Positions 47,944-56,234 of a stretch of DNA of 64,000 bases are shown piece after piece. The stretch comes from Lachnospiraceae bacterium (GTDB lineage Bacteria > Bacillota > Clostridia > Lachnospirales > Lachnospiraceae): positions 88,406 to 152,405 of the forward strand of contig JAFRXK010000074.1 in assembly GCA_017442865.1 (NCBI GenBank), written 5' to 3'. Every line of letters begins with the position of its first letter. Position 1 is the first letter of the stretch. Made by a program: the position numbers and the translations under genes. A model generated the notes under the pieces. That model was not told the DNA's origin and did not search any database. It saw only the letters and a program-made list of their open reading frames with translations.

Positions 47944-49380
47944 TTATAATTCAACCGGATCATTAAATCCATAAGCCGCATAATTACAGCCCAACTCCTT
48001 TAATGTACAATAATGTACAAATGCTTCATCCAGATATCCCTTTACATCCTGACAGTCCGCAAGTCTCTTTTGCGCTGACAGCTCGCTTCCGTCATCACAT
48101 CCGTTTGCGCATGACACACACATTGTGAATGCCCAGCAGTTTTTGCACGCCTCTTCTGTCAGCTTGCCTATATTAAGGATTTTCCTTACCAAATCAAAAT
48201 CAAATCCTTCGTCTATGGTTCCGATTTTAAATGCATCTGTCTTTTCACTTACTTTTTCACAAGGCAGCAGTGTACCGTCGCAGCTTAAGAACACTCTGGC
48301 GCTTCCCGGCACACAAGGTCCTGAAGGGTGTCCGTACTCCGGAAGCGAAAGCATGGTTCTTCTGCCCAGATGAAGCTTGTTTATCATCTCTTCATACTGC
48401 ATTTTAACAAGTGGCGATATCTTCTCTTCACTTAACCTGCCCATTTTTGCAAGGAACATTTTAAAGATTTCCTGCTCTCTTTCCATGAAGAATTCTACTG
48501 CTGTCGGGTCGCTGTAATCCGTGTATTTGCTCTCAAGTATCTGAGTCCTAAGCATAGATGAATTCTTAATATATTCTGCCTTGATAAAAAACTCATTAAA
48601 GCAGCTGAACTGGTTTACAGGGTCAACAACCGCATTAAACTGAATATTATTCTTTACAAAGGAAGGATGTGCGTCATATAACCTCATAACATTATCCATT
48701 ACCTTTTCAAATGAGCCCTTGCCGCTTACCGCAAGCTTTCTGTTCTTGTCATGAACCTCCTTCGGTCCATCCAGACTAATCATGACAATTACCGAATTCT
48801 CTTCTAGGAACTGAACCTTATCCTCAGTAAGCAGGCTTCCGTTTGTCGTAACAGTAAATCCGAAGAACTTTCCTCCTGCCTTCTTTTTTGTATATTCTAT
48901 AACCTTTTTTATCAAATCAAACTCAAGGAAAGGCTCTCCGCCGTAAAAGCCTATAACCGGGTCCTTTACATTTGCGGAGTGCGTAAGAAGAAAATCCACG
49001 CCCTTCTTTGCCATCTCAAATGTCATTCTCTTTGCGGAATGACCTCTGTCCTCAGACGCAATTGTGTATGGGCAGTATGCGCATCTGAAATTACACTGCT
49101 GCGTAAGCTGGAGCGTAATCATCTCAACATTATTTTCAAGAATATCCTCTACAATATCAGTTGAAGGATGTACTATCTCCTTCGGTCTGAAGCTGCTTAA
49201 ATATCCTTTGCTTATCAATTTTTCTTTGTATTCAATATCTTCCTTAAGTGTCGGCTCTTTTTCATTTAAAAGCGCATCATAAAGGCTGTCGCTTATCTTA
49301 ACAATAGCCGCAGTATTTGCGTCATAAAAATACGAAGCGCCGCGTGTTCTAAATAAGTGTATATTAGGTTTATTGTTCAT
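47944..49380 (-). CDS. Radical SAM/SPASM peptide maturase (CcpM type)
   Basis: 478 residues. The radical-SAM cluster motif is CNFRCAYC (C96, C100, C103), followed by GFYGGEPFLEF and TTNGSLLTE typical of peptide-modifying enzymes. The C-terminal SPASM region has CDGTLLPCEK, then CKNCWAFTMCVSC and a final Cys, enough for two auxiliary Fe-S clusters. It should install thioether or similar crosslinks in the Cys-rich precursor encoded just upstream. The ATG at 49380 has GAGAGG upstream and replaces a TTG-started longer frame. A partial terminator precedes it. Confidence 0.88.
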   Translation of the reverse strand: MNNKPNIHLFRTRGASYFYDANTAAIVKISDSLYDALLNEKEPTLKEDIEYKEKLISKGYLSSFRPKEIVHPSTDIVEDILENNVEMITLQLTQQCNFRCAYCPYTIASEDRGHSAKRMTFEMAKKGVDFLLTHSANVKDPVIGFYGGEPFLEFDLIKKVIEYTKKKAGGKFFGFTVTTNGSLLTEDKVQFLEENSVIVMISLDGPKEVHDKNRKLAVSGKGSFEKVMDNVMRLYDAHPSFVKNNIQFNAVVDPVNQFSCFNEFFIKAEYIKNSSMLRTQILESKYTDYSDPTAVEFFMEREQEIFKMFLAKMGRLSEEKISPLVKMQYEEMINKLHLGRRTMLSLPEYGHPSGPCVPGSARVFLSCDGTLLPCEKVSEKTDAFKIGTIDEGFDFDLVRKILNIGKLTEEACKNCWAFTMCVSCANGCDDGSELSAQKRLADCQDVKGYLDEAFVHYCTLKELGCNYAAYGFNDPVEL

Positions 49381-49431
49381 AATAATCCTCTCTGTCAAAA
49401 CATATCAATCAGTGTTTTTCCCTCTTATTTC

Positions 49432-49486
49432 AAAAAACGCCTTCTGATGCATTTTCATTGCTAACAAAAATATCATCAAAAAGCGT
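49432..49486 (-). terminator. Attenuator-like hairpin between precursor and maturase
   Basis: On the minus strand ACGCTTTTTGATG pairs fully (with G-U pairs) with CATCAGAAGGCGT and is followed by TTTTTT. It would let much more precursor than maturase mRNA be made. Confidence 0.75.
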
Positions 49487-49502
49487 TCCTTTTGCAATAT
49501 TA

Positions 49503-49751
49503 CTACCTCAAACAGGTTGAACTATATGGACTCTTGCCATGCATTCTAAGATAATTTGACCAGTACTTTGAATTTTCCACCTTACAGTTTGTAGTCTGCT
49601 GTGTACTCATTCTAAGCGAGCTTGCTCCACTGTTTGGACAGCCGCAGGAACATAAGAACTGTGATGCGCACTTTGTCGTCGGACTGCAAACAATTGCATA
49701 AGCCTCTATTGTTTTTGTATCTGCATTCTTCATTTTACCTAATCTTCTCAC
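49503..49751 (-). CDS. Cys-rich peptide precursor, Clo7bot-like family
   Basis: 82 residues. The N-terminus MRRLGKMKNADTKTIEAYA is leader-like (LGK and TIEAYA are, from memory, hallmarks of the CLI_3235/Clo7bot precursors). The core holds seven Cys, five within KCASQFLCSCGCP and the preceding VCSP, then isolated Cys at NCKV and TCLR. GTG 49751 is chosen because GGAGGGG is well spaced for it and includes the LGK motif; an ATG at 49733 is possible. It is the first gene after a strong promoter and is followed by the maturase. The mature product is unknown; a crosslinked antimicrobial or signal peptide is likely. Confidence 0.8.
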   Translation of the reverse strand: MRRLGKMKNADTKTIEAYAIVCSPTTKCASQFLCSCGCPNSGASSLRMSTQQTTNCKVENSKYWSNYLRMHGKSPYSSTCLR

Positions 49752-49838
49752 GTTATCCCCTCCGCCCTTTATGCTAAAAAATGTAGATTAATCGTAACTA
49801 TTTAACATCAGACAATTATCTAATATCATTACACCCTA

Positions 49839-49867
49839 AAGATATCATATCGTTCAGGATATGTCAA
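49839..49867 (-). promoter_or_regulatory. Promoter of the peptide cluster
   Basis: Minus strand TTGACA (49867-49862), 17-base spacer, TATCTT (49844-49839). Leader of about 80 bases before the precursor GTG. Confidence 0.75.
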
Positions 49868-49985
49868 CAAGCAATTCCAAATTCTAAATAATCTGATATA
49901 ATAAAAGCAGATACCTGATAACTGTTGTTTTATTACTCAACACAAACGCAGAATAAAAAATTTATATAACGAAGGAGGTTAAACT

Positions 49986-50810
49986 ATGCAAAATCAAAAT
50001 GAAGACGGCAACCATTTTGGCAAATGGCAGATTGCCAAAGATACATGGTGCATTACAAACCACTGGGCAAATTTTATGTATCTGTTAATCGGCAGCCAAA
50101 AGGCCATGCTTATAGACACCGGCTCCGCTGACGGCAACATCAGAGAGATTGTTGAATCCATCACAGATAAACCTGTTATTGTAGTAAATACTCACGGTCA
50201 TTTTGACCACACAGGCGGTAATTCCTGCTGGCCGGATGCGTGGATGAGCAGGGAGGCTGCTATGTATGCAAAGGAACCATTTTCACCTATTCACAGGGAA
50301 TGGTTTGAAGAAAAAGATTATCCTGATTATGAAATACATGAGCTTTCTGACGGAGAGATTATAGAGCTTGGAGACAGACAGGTTAAGGTGCTCGCTATCG
50401 GCGCACACAGCGAAGGCAGTCTCGCATTCCTTGATTACAATACAAGGGCTATGTTTACCGGCGACGAAATAGAAAGCGGACAGGTTCTGTGGTTTGTACG
50501 TGACCGCAACATTTCGGCAAAGGAGGTTGCCGCGCTTCATAAAAAGAACATGGAGAAGCTTAAAGCGTATCGTGACAGCTATGACTATCTCTGGCCGTCG
50601 CACAATGGCGCACCGCTCGTGCCCGATACATACATAAATGATTTTATTGCACTTGACGATGATTTCATTGCCGGAAGGCAGGTTGACGCCCCGAACACAG
50701 GCGGTTTCGGTTTTCCGACAGACACACAAAAGCCCGGCAGTCCGTTTGAATTTGCCGGAAAGCTTAAAAGAGCCGAGCACGGATGTGCGGCGGTTATATA
50801 TACTGTATAG
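49986..50810 (+). CDS. MBL-fold metallohydrolase
   Basis: 274 residues with the beta-lactamase fold: LIDTGSADGN, the metal motif THGHFDHTGG (HxHxDH), IGAHSEGSLAF and FTGDEIESG supply the usual ligands. It is a cytoplasmic hydrolase of unknown substrate (lactonase, thioesterase or glyoxalase-type are possible). GGAGG precedes the ATG. It is divergent from the peptide cluster and probably unrelated. Its last codons (VIYTV, stop) lie inside the first unit of a 32-bp repeat array. Confidence 0.82.
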   Translation: MQNQNEDGNHFGKWQIAKDTWCITNHWANFMYLLIGSQKAMLIDTGSADGNIREIVESITDKPVIVVNTHGHFDHTGGNSCWPDAWMSREAAMYAKEPFSPIHREWFEEKDYPDYEIHELSDGEIIELGDRQVKVLAIGAHSEGSLAFLDYNTRAMFTGDEIESGQVLWFVRDRNISAKEVAALHKKNMEKLKAYRDSYDYLWPSHNGAPLVPDTYINDFIALDDDFIAGRQVDAPNTGGFGFPTDTQKPGSPFEFAGKLKRAEHGCAAVIYTV

Positions 50811-50922
50811 ATACAAATCAGGTGCGGATATATACTGTATAGACTGCATATCAGCTGCGGATATATACTGTGTAGATACAAATCAGGTGCGGATATATAC
50901 TGTATAGATACAAATCAGGTGC
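50792..50922 (+). repeat. Array of four 32-bp repeats containing TATACTGTATA
   Basis: Units at 50792-50825, 50826-50858, 50859-50890 and 50891-50922, each containing a TATACTG(T)ATA-like palindrome and ending near CAGGTGC. Units 3 and 4 differ by one base. The period is close to three helical turns. The first unit supplies the stop codon of the MBL gene. Confidence 0.85.
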
Positions 50923-50941
50923 GGATAAATCCGCACCTGAT
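50914..50941 (-). terminator. Terminator of fba
   Basis: ATCAGGTGCGGA (50914-50925) pairs exactly with TCCGCACCTGAT (50930-50941) around TAAA. A short T-run follows on the minus strand. Its left arm is the end of the fourth 32-bp repeat. Confidence 0.7.
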
Positions 50942-50959
50942 AAAATGTTCGTAATTAAA

Positions 50960-51907
50960 TTACTGAAGGTCTGCAGCCTTTCCGTCTGAACCAAGAACAT
51001 CAACAATCTTATGTCTAACGATCTTCTTGATATTCTCTCTTGCAGGCTTAAGGTACTGTCTTGGATCGAAGTAATCAGGATGAGCAAACATTGTCTCTCT
51101 GATACCTGCTGTAAGACCTAATCTTAAGTCTGAGTCGATGTTAATCTTACAAACTGCCATTCTTGCAGCCTGACGAAGCTGATCTTCCGGAACACCGATA
51201 GCATCCTTTAAAGCGCCGCCGTTCTCATTGATAATCTTAACGTATTCCTGTGGAACTGATGAAGCACCATGAAGAACGATTGGGAAGTTAGGAAGTCTCT
51301 TAGCAACCTCCTCAAGGATATCGAATCTAAGCTGTGGCTTTGTGCCCGGCTTAAACTTGTAAGCACCATGGCTTGTACCGATAGCGATTGCAAGTGAGTC
51401 AACGCCTGTACGTGTAACGAATTCCTCAACCTCCTCAGGTCTTGTGTATGAAGAATCCTCTGCTGATACGTTAACGTCATCCTCGATACCTGCTAACCTT
51501 CCGAGCTCACCCTCTACTACCTTGCCGTGAGCATGTGCATACTCAACAACCTGCTTTGTTAAAGCGATGTTCTCCTCAAAGCTGTACTTTGAACCATCGA
51601 TCATAACTGATGAGAAACCGCCATCGATACATGACTTACATAACTCAAAGCTATCGCCGTGGTCTAAGTGAAGAGCGATTGGAAGACCTGTCTCAATAAT
51701 AGCAGCCTCTACAAGCTTTGTAAGATAAGTATGGTTAGCATACTTTCTTGCACCTGCTGAAACCTGAAGAATAAGCGGAGAATTAACCTCTGCAGCTGCC
51801 TCTGTGATACCCTGAATAATTTCCATGTTGTTTACATTGAAAGCACCGATTGCATATCCGCCTTCGTAAGCCTTCTTAAACATCTCAGTAGTTGTAACTA
51901 AACCCAT
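50960..51907 (-). CDS. fba: Fructose-bisphosphate aldolase, class II
   Basis: 315 residues, normal for class II aldolase. The zinc enzyme splits fructose 1,6-bisphosphate in glycolysis. ALHLDHGDSFE carries the catalytic Asp and a metal His; VVEGELGRLAGIEDDV and VLHGASSVPQEYV are also diagnostic, and KINIDSDLRLG lies in the phosphate site. GGTGG precedes the ATG. It stands alone, with its terminator overlapping the repeat array. Confidence 0.95.
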   Translation of the reverse strand: MGLVTTTEMFKKAYEGGYAIGAFNVNNMEIIQGITEAAAEVNSPLILQVSAGARKYANHTYLTKLVEAAIIETGLPIALHLDHGDSFELCKSCIDGGFSSVMIDGSKYSFEENIALTKQVVEYAHAHGKVVEGELGRLAGIEDDVNVSAEDSSYTRPEEVEEFVTRTGVDSLAIAIGTSHGAYKFKPGTKPQLRFDILEEVAKRLPNFPIVLHGASSVPQEYVKIINENGGALKDAIGVPEDQLRQAARMAVCKINIDSDLRLGLTAGIRETMFAHPDYFDPRQYLKPARENIKKIVRHKIVDVLGSDGKAADLQ

Positions 51908-52099
51908 TGTCTAATTCCACCTTTCATAAACTTTTGCATGCGCATACTACTACGCCTTATCACATTATAACATAATTAATTCATTTTAACAGACCTTTTT
52001 TTAAAAAAGAACAGAACTTTTTTGATTTTTCTTAAAAAAACCTGTTATAACCCCACCCTAAAGGCTATATATTATATAAAACATGCTTACGAGGCAGTA

Positions 52100-53716
52100 A
52101 TGAACAAAAAAAATTCTTTAATAACCGGCACATTAATTCTTACCATTACCGGCTTTATCAGCAGAATAATAGGCTTTTTCTATAGAATATATCTGTCAAG
52201 ACTTTTAGGCTCCGAGGGCATGGGACTTTATCATCTCATTTTCCCTATATTCGGAGTATGCTTTTCATTAAGCTGCGCCGGAATCCAGACTGCACTTTCA
52301 AAGTTTGTGGCGGCAGAAACCGCCTGCCGCAAAAGCAAAAATGTTCATGCTTATTTTAACTGTGCAATGACAATATCTCTTGCACTGAGCTTTTCCTGCT
52401 CAGCTGTACTGTACAATTTTTCTTCACAGATTGCCGCCGTTTTCCTGCACGAGGAAAGATGCGCCATACTCTTGGAAATGCTCTCCTTCTGCATTCCCTT
52501 AACAGCCATTCACGCATGCATTCACGGCTATTATTATGGTATCCATAAAGCTGCGGTTCCTGCTGTCTCACAGCTTGTTGAGCAATTTGTGCGTATTACA
52601 TTTATGATGCTTACAGTATCACTTCTTACAGCAAAAAGCCAGTCTATATCTGTAATACATGCTGTATATGGACTGATTGCGGGCGAAGCCGGCGCATCTG
52701 TATTCTGCACTGTGGCATTTATACTTGAGCAGAAAAAGCAGCGCGCCACGCCTAAACCGGCGCTTTTATCCCGCTATGGAAAACACGCTACGCCTAAACC
52801 GGCGCTTTTATCCCGCTCCGAAAAAAGTTCCATTGCTGCAGACAAGGCTTCTCTCTCCGGCTACACTGTCGAGCCCTACGGTGTTGTAATAAGAAAGCTG
52901 ATAAATTTATTTATACCGCTTACCTCGACAAGACTGACAATCAGCCTACTTCAAAGCATAGAATCTGCGCTTATTCCCGCAATGCTTATATATTATGGCT
53001 ACAGCCGGAAAGATGCCCTAAGCATTTACGGCGTGCTTACCGGAATGGCGCTTCCGTTTATACTTTTTCCGACAGCAATAACCAACTCAATGGCAGTAAT
53101 GCTTCTGCCTGCAGTATCACAGGCTAATGCCTCAGACAACAAAGCGCATATAGAAAAGACCACGAACGCTGCAATAACCGTAAGCTTATACATCGGTTTC
53201 CTTTTCGCCGGCTTATTTATTGCGCTTGGGCAGTCTATCGGAAGCATAATCTATGCCGATGAAAACGCCGGAAGCTTCATCGTTATCCTCGCATGGCTAT
53301 GTCCCTTCCTGTACATATCCACAACTATGTCCGGCACAATAAATGGTCTTGGGAAATCAAAAACCGCCTTTATTAATACCGCATTAAGCCTTTCAATCAG
53401 GCTTTTATTTGTTGTGCTTATTATTCCCATGCTTGGAATCAAAGCATATCTTTACGGAATTCTTGCAAGTGAAATTGCACTTAGCCTTCTTCATTACTTT
53501 TGTATAAAAAAACAGACCGGATTCAACATAAATCCGGTCAATCATCTTTTCAAGCCAATGGCTGCAATGGCAGGCGCACTTATAACTGTAAATATTTTTT
53601 CTGCAAATGCAGACTCCTTACCTGTCCCGGAGACATTCAGACTGTGCCTGTGTGCCGGCTGGTTCGGACTCTTTTATTTATTTGCATCATATGCATTAAA
53701 TATAAAAAAAAGCTGA
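52100..53716 (+). CDS. SpoVB-like polysaccharide/lipid flippase (MATE/MOP superfamily)
   Basis: 538 residues with about 12-14 transmembrane helices. FISRIIGFFYRIYLSRLLGSEGMGLYHLIFPIF is typical of SpoVB/YtgP-type MOP flippases, which flip lipid-linked wall precursors; sporulating clostridia need SpoVB for spore cortex. The long loop between helices 6 and 7 (about residues 215-270) carries a 14-residue tandem duplication (ATPKPALLSR twice). ATG 52100 has GAGGCAG upstream and replaces a longer, poorly supported frame. Whether this is the sporulation protein or a wall-precursor flippase cannot be told. Confidence 0.85.
   Translation: MNKKNSLITGTLILTITGFISRIIGFFYRIYLSRLLGSEGMGLYHLIFPIFGVCFSLSCAGIQTALSKFVAAETACRKSKNVHAYFNCAMTISLALSFSCSAVLYNFSSQIAAVFLHEERCAILLEMLSFCIPLTAIHACIHGYYYGIHKAAVPAVSQLVEQFVRITFMMLTVSLLTAKSQSISVIHAVYGLIAGEAGASVFCTVAFILEQKKQRATPKPALLSRYGKHATPKPALLSRSEKSSIAADKASLSGYTVEPYGVVIRKLINLFIPLTSTRLTISLLQSIESALIPAMLIYYGYSRKDALSIYGVLTGMALPFILFPTAITNSMAVMLLPAVSQANASDNKAHIEKTTNAAITVSLYIGFLFAGLFIALGQSIGSIIYADENAGSFIVILAWLCPFLYISTTMSGTINGLGKSKTAFINTALSLSIRLLFVVLIIPMLGIKAYLYGILASEIALSLLHYFCIKKQTGFNINPVNHLFKPMAAMAGALITVNIFSANADSLPVPETFRLCLCAGWFGLFYLFASYALNIKKS
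52748..52830 (+). repeat. 42-bp in-frame duplication in the flippase gene
   Basis: Two copies of ACGCCTAAACCGGCGCTTTT-starting sequence, 42 bases apart, in a cytoplasmic-loop region. Confidence 0.85.
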
Positions 53717-53767
53717 TGTGCGCCGCAAAACAGATGAACATACGCATCAGTTTTGCGGCGCACATCA
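53714..53767. terminator. Bidirectional terminator
   Basis: TGATGTGCGCCGCAAAAC (53714-53731) pairs exactly with GTTTTGCGGCGCACATCA (53750-53767). It separates the flippase gene from the glycan cluster. Confidence 0.9.
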
Positions 53768-53783
53768 TTATGTAATTTAAAAA

Positions 53784-54944
53784 CTAACTGTTTTTACTTC
53801 TTTCGAGTCTCTTATTATATACTGCAAGGAATTTGTCTGCCAGCGCATCCCAGGTATATTCCTGCGAAATAGTCTTTGAAGCATTCTCGCCTATCCTTTT
53901 ACAAAGCGCCTCATCACTTATAACCTCAGCAACCTTATCTGCCCACGCATTAACATCAAAATTATCAATGACTATGCCGTTTGATTCATTCATAAGTGTG
54001 CTTGAGCCGCCATTGTAGGTTGTAAATACAGGCAGTCCGAAATACATCGCCTCCAAAAGCACCATACCGAATATCTCGTACCTTGTAGGCAGAAGGAATG
54101 CATCCGAAACCTCGTAAACAGCCTTCATATATTTTTGCTCAAGACTTTCCGTTCTTATAATACGGTCTTCTATTCCAAGCTGTGCAATCTTCTCATCACA
54201 CATCTTCACATACTCTTCTTTACCTTTGCCGATAAGCACGAGCTTACAATCAGGCACCCTTTTTGAAACCTCATTGAACACCTCAAGCAGAAATGGAATG
54301 TTTCTTCTTTCCTCAAGCACGCCTATATAAAGAAGGTATTTGCCATCGCCCTTCTGCTCTCTAAGCTTCTGAACGAACTCATTATCATAAATCTGCGACT
54401 GCTCCTTTAAAATATTCTCAAGGTCAAGTCCTACTCCAATAGTCGTAACATCCTCAATGCCCTTTGATTTAATGTAATCCGTCGCAAGTCTGCTCTTCGT
54501 TGCAACAATCATATTTTTCTTGTGTGACAACGGAAGCAGAGTTCTGTCCCAGACCCTGGCTTTCTTTATATCTCCCTTGTTGTCTGCACAAAAGTAAGGT
54601 CCCTGGAAATTAACAACCTTGTCCTGTACATGTCTGTTTAACCAGCATGAAGAAAAGCTTGAATATCCTCCGACCTGAATAATATCATAATTATCAACAT
54701 ATTTTTTAAGCGACGGATAATATCCCTCTCTGAACGCGCCATATCCATGAAGCCAGATAATATTTAACGATAAATCACCATCAAATTCTATCTTCTGTAT
54801 ATGGTCCTTATCCTTTCCTCCGAAATATGCAACATCACAGGTATTACCCTTACGGATAAATGCTTTTGCAAGTCCAATCTCCTGCAGATTATATGTTTTA
54901 AGATTCATTTTGTTAGGCGATGGTCGAAATATCAGTATCTTCAT
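53784..54944 (-). CDS. Glycosyltransferase family 4 protein
   Basis: 386 residues with a GT4 (GT-B) fold: LLYIGVLEERRNIPFLLEVF and RTESLEQKYMKAVYEVSDAFLLPTRYEIFGMVLLEAMYFGLPV, which contains the E-x7-E sugar-nucleotide motif. It probably adds a sugar in surface-polysaccharide synthesis. ATG 54944 is chosen because AAAGGG is correctly spaced for it rather than for 54950. It overlaps the end of the Wzy-like gene by 32 bases, so the two are coupled. Confidence 0.88.
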   Translation of the reverse strand: MKILIFRPSPNKMNLKTYNLQEIGLAKAFIRKGNTCDVAYFGGKDKDHIQKIEFDGDLSLNIIWLHGYGAFREGYYPSLKKYVDNYDIIQVGGYSSFSSCWLNRHVQDKVVNFQGPYFCADNKGDIKKARVWDRTLLPLSHKKNMIVATKSRLATDYIKSKGIEDVTTIGVGLDLENILKEQSQIYDNEFVQKLREQKGDGKYLLYIGVLEERRNIPFLLEVFNEVSKRVPDCKLVLIGKGKEEYVKMCDEKIAQLGIEDRIIRTESLEQKYMKAVYEVSDAFLLPTRYEIFGMVLLEAMYFGLPVFTTYNGGSSTLMNESNGIVIDNFDVNAWADKVAEVISDEALCKRIGENASKTISQEYTWDALADKFLAVYNKRLERSKNS

Positions 54945-56181
54945 ATTCATTCCCTTTCTCTTTTTTTATTACTGCAAGCAAAGCAATCATTAACATCTTT
55001 TCTACTGCACTGAAATGAAAAAATGCAGGACTGAACAGACTTGATACCATCATACATGTAATTCCAAACAAGGCTCCAAATTTTAAAATCAAATCTGTCT
55101 GCTTAATACACTTTTTATACACCCTGTATATCAGCCACAAAATTAACAGCATGCCAAATATACCAAACTGTCCTAATATTGCAGGCCAATAATTATCTGT
55201 CAGAAATGCTCCCCAGTCCTGGCTTAATCCATAATAATTTCCAAAATTATATCTGTTATATAAAGGAGACCAGAAGTCTTTTGCGGCAGATGTTCCATAC
55301 GTTGCGAACCCACTTCCTAAAGGAAAATATGTTCTTGCCGTCTCTATGCCATATTTAAGCAATATGCTTCTTGCTGTCGTTTCGTTTGAAAAATAAAACT
55401 CTATTTTAGGAAAACTTACAAGTATTCCTAAAACACCTATAATAATCACGTATCTCATTTTAATTTTTGAACGTTTTCTTGCTATCATGTAGTAATAACC
55501 GAGAATATATAATACTACATAAAAATACGTTCTTGAGCGCAACGTTGACAGCATCAAAAGGAGTATCATTCCAATAAACGCAAGCTGAATTTTCCTGTAT
55601 TTATCCTTTAAAAAGCTTAAGTATCCTGTCATTATAATAACACATATCACACACGCAGCATTTAATGAACCGACTCTTCCAAAGCAGTAATGAAACGCCC
55701 TTATGCCGTATACATACTCCGTATGCATATGAATATCCATAAAAAGATTGACTATCGCCAGAAAAAAGCCCGGCAGCATCAAAATTATACAAAATGAATT
55801 CAAATAACGTAATATATCCTGTCCCAGCCGTTGATTAGAATCATTTTCAAACTTTATATAAAATGCCTCGAATGCAACAAATGCCTTAAACATATTAAAT
55901 ATATCAATTAATATAGCTTTATAACTGGATTGAAGTTCAAATAACATATTGCATATCAATCCAATTGCTATGACTGAAATAACTATCAGACTGTCTATAA
56001 CAAGATATTTTTTTACTTTGTTTTGTATTGAATAAACAAATATATAACCTAGGCATAATAATGCTATAATTTCATCATAGTACTGAAATACAGAAAAAGA
56101 ATTTTGTAAAACTACCTGTATAATTAATAATGCAATTAATACACTGTAAATCAAAGGCTTAAGCCTTATTGTACGCATCAT
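54913..56181 (-). CDS. Wzy-like polysaccharide polymerase (O-antigen ligase family)
   Basis: 422 residues with about ten transmembrane helices and a large extracytoplasmic loop (about residues 285-345, ARTYFPLGSGFATYGTSA...) typical of Wzy/O-antigen ligase-type polymerases. It probably joins repeat units outside the membrane. AGGAAGG precedes the ATG. The gene is more AT-rich than those outside the cluster, as is usual for polymerases. The next GT4 overlaps its 3' end. Confidence 0.8.
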   Translation of the reverse strand: MMRTIRLKPLIYSVLIALLIIQVVLQNSFSVFQYYDEIIALLCLGYIFVYSIQNKVKKYLVIDSLIVISVIAIGLICNMLFELQSSYKAILIDIFNMFKAFVAFEAFYIKFENDSNQRLGQDILRYLNSFCIILMLPGFFLAIVNLFMDIHMHTEYVYGIRAFHYCFGRVGSLNAACVICVIIMTGYLSFLKDKYRKIQLAFIGMILLLMLSTLRSRTYFYVVLYILGYYYMIARKRSKIKMRYVIIIGVLGILVSFPKIEFYFSNETTARSILLKYGIETARTYFPLGSGFATYGTSAAKDFWSPLYNRYNFGNYYGLSQDWGAFLTDNYWPAILGQFGIFGMLLILWLIYRVYKKCIKQTDLILKFGALFGITCMMVSSLFSPAFFHFSAVEKMLMIALLAVIKKEKGNEYEDTDISTIA

Positions 56182-56234
56182 GTATCATTTCCTTCCTGAA
56201 ATTTATAGTCTGATATACACAAGCCGCTCTGCTG

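Noticed and set aside
50790..50941. 32-bp array as a CRISPR
   Set aside because: Units are directly adjacent with no spacers and no cas genes nearby.
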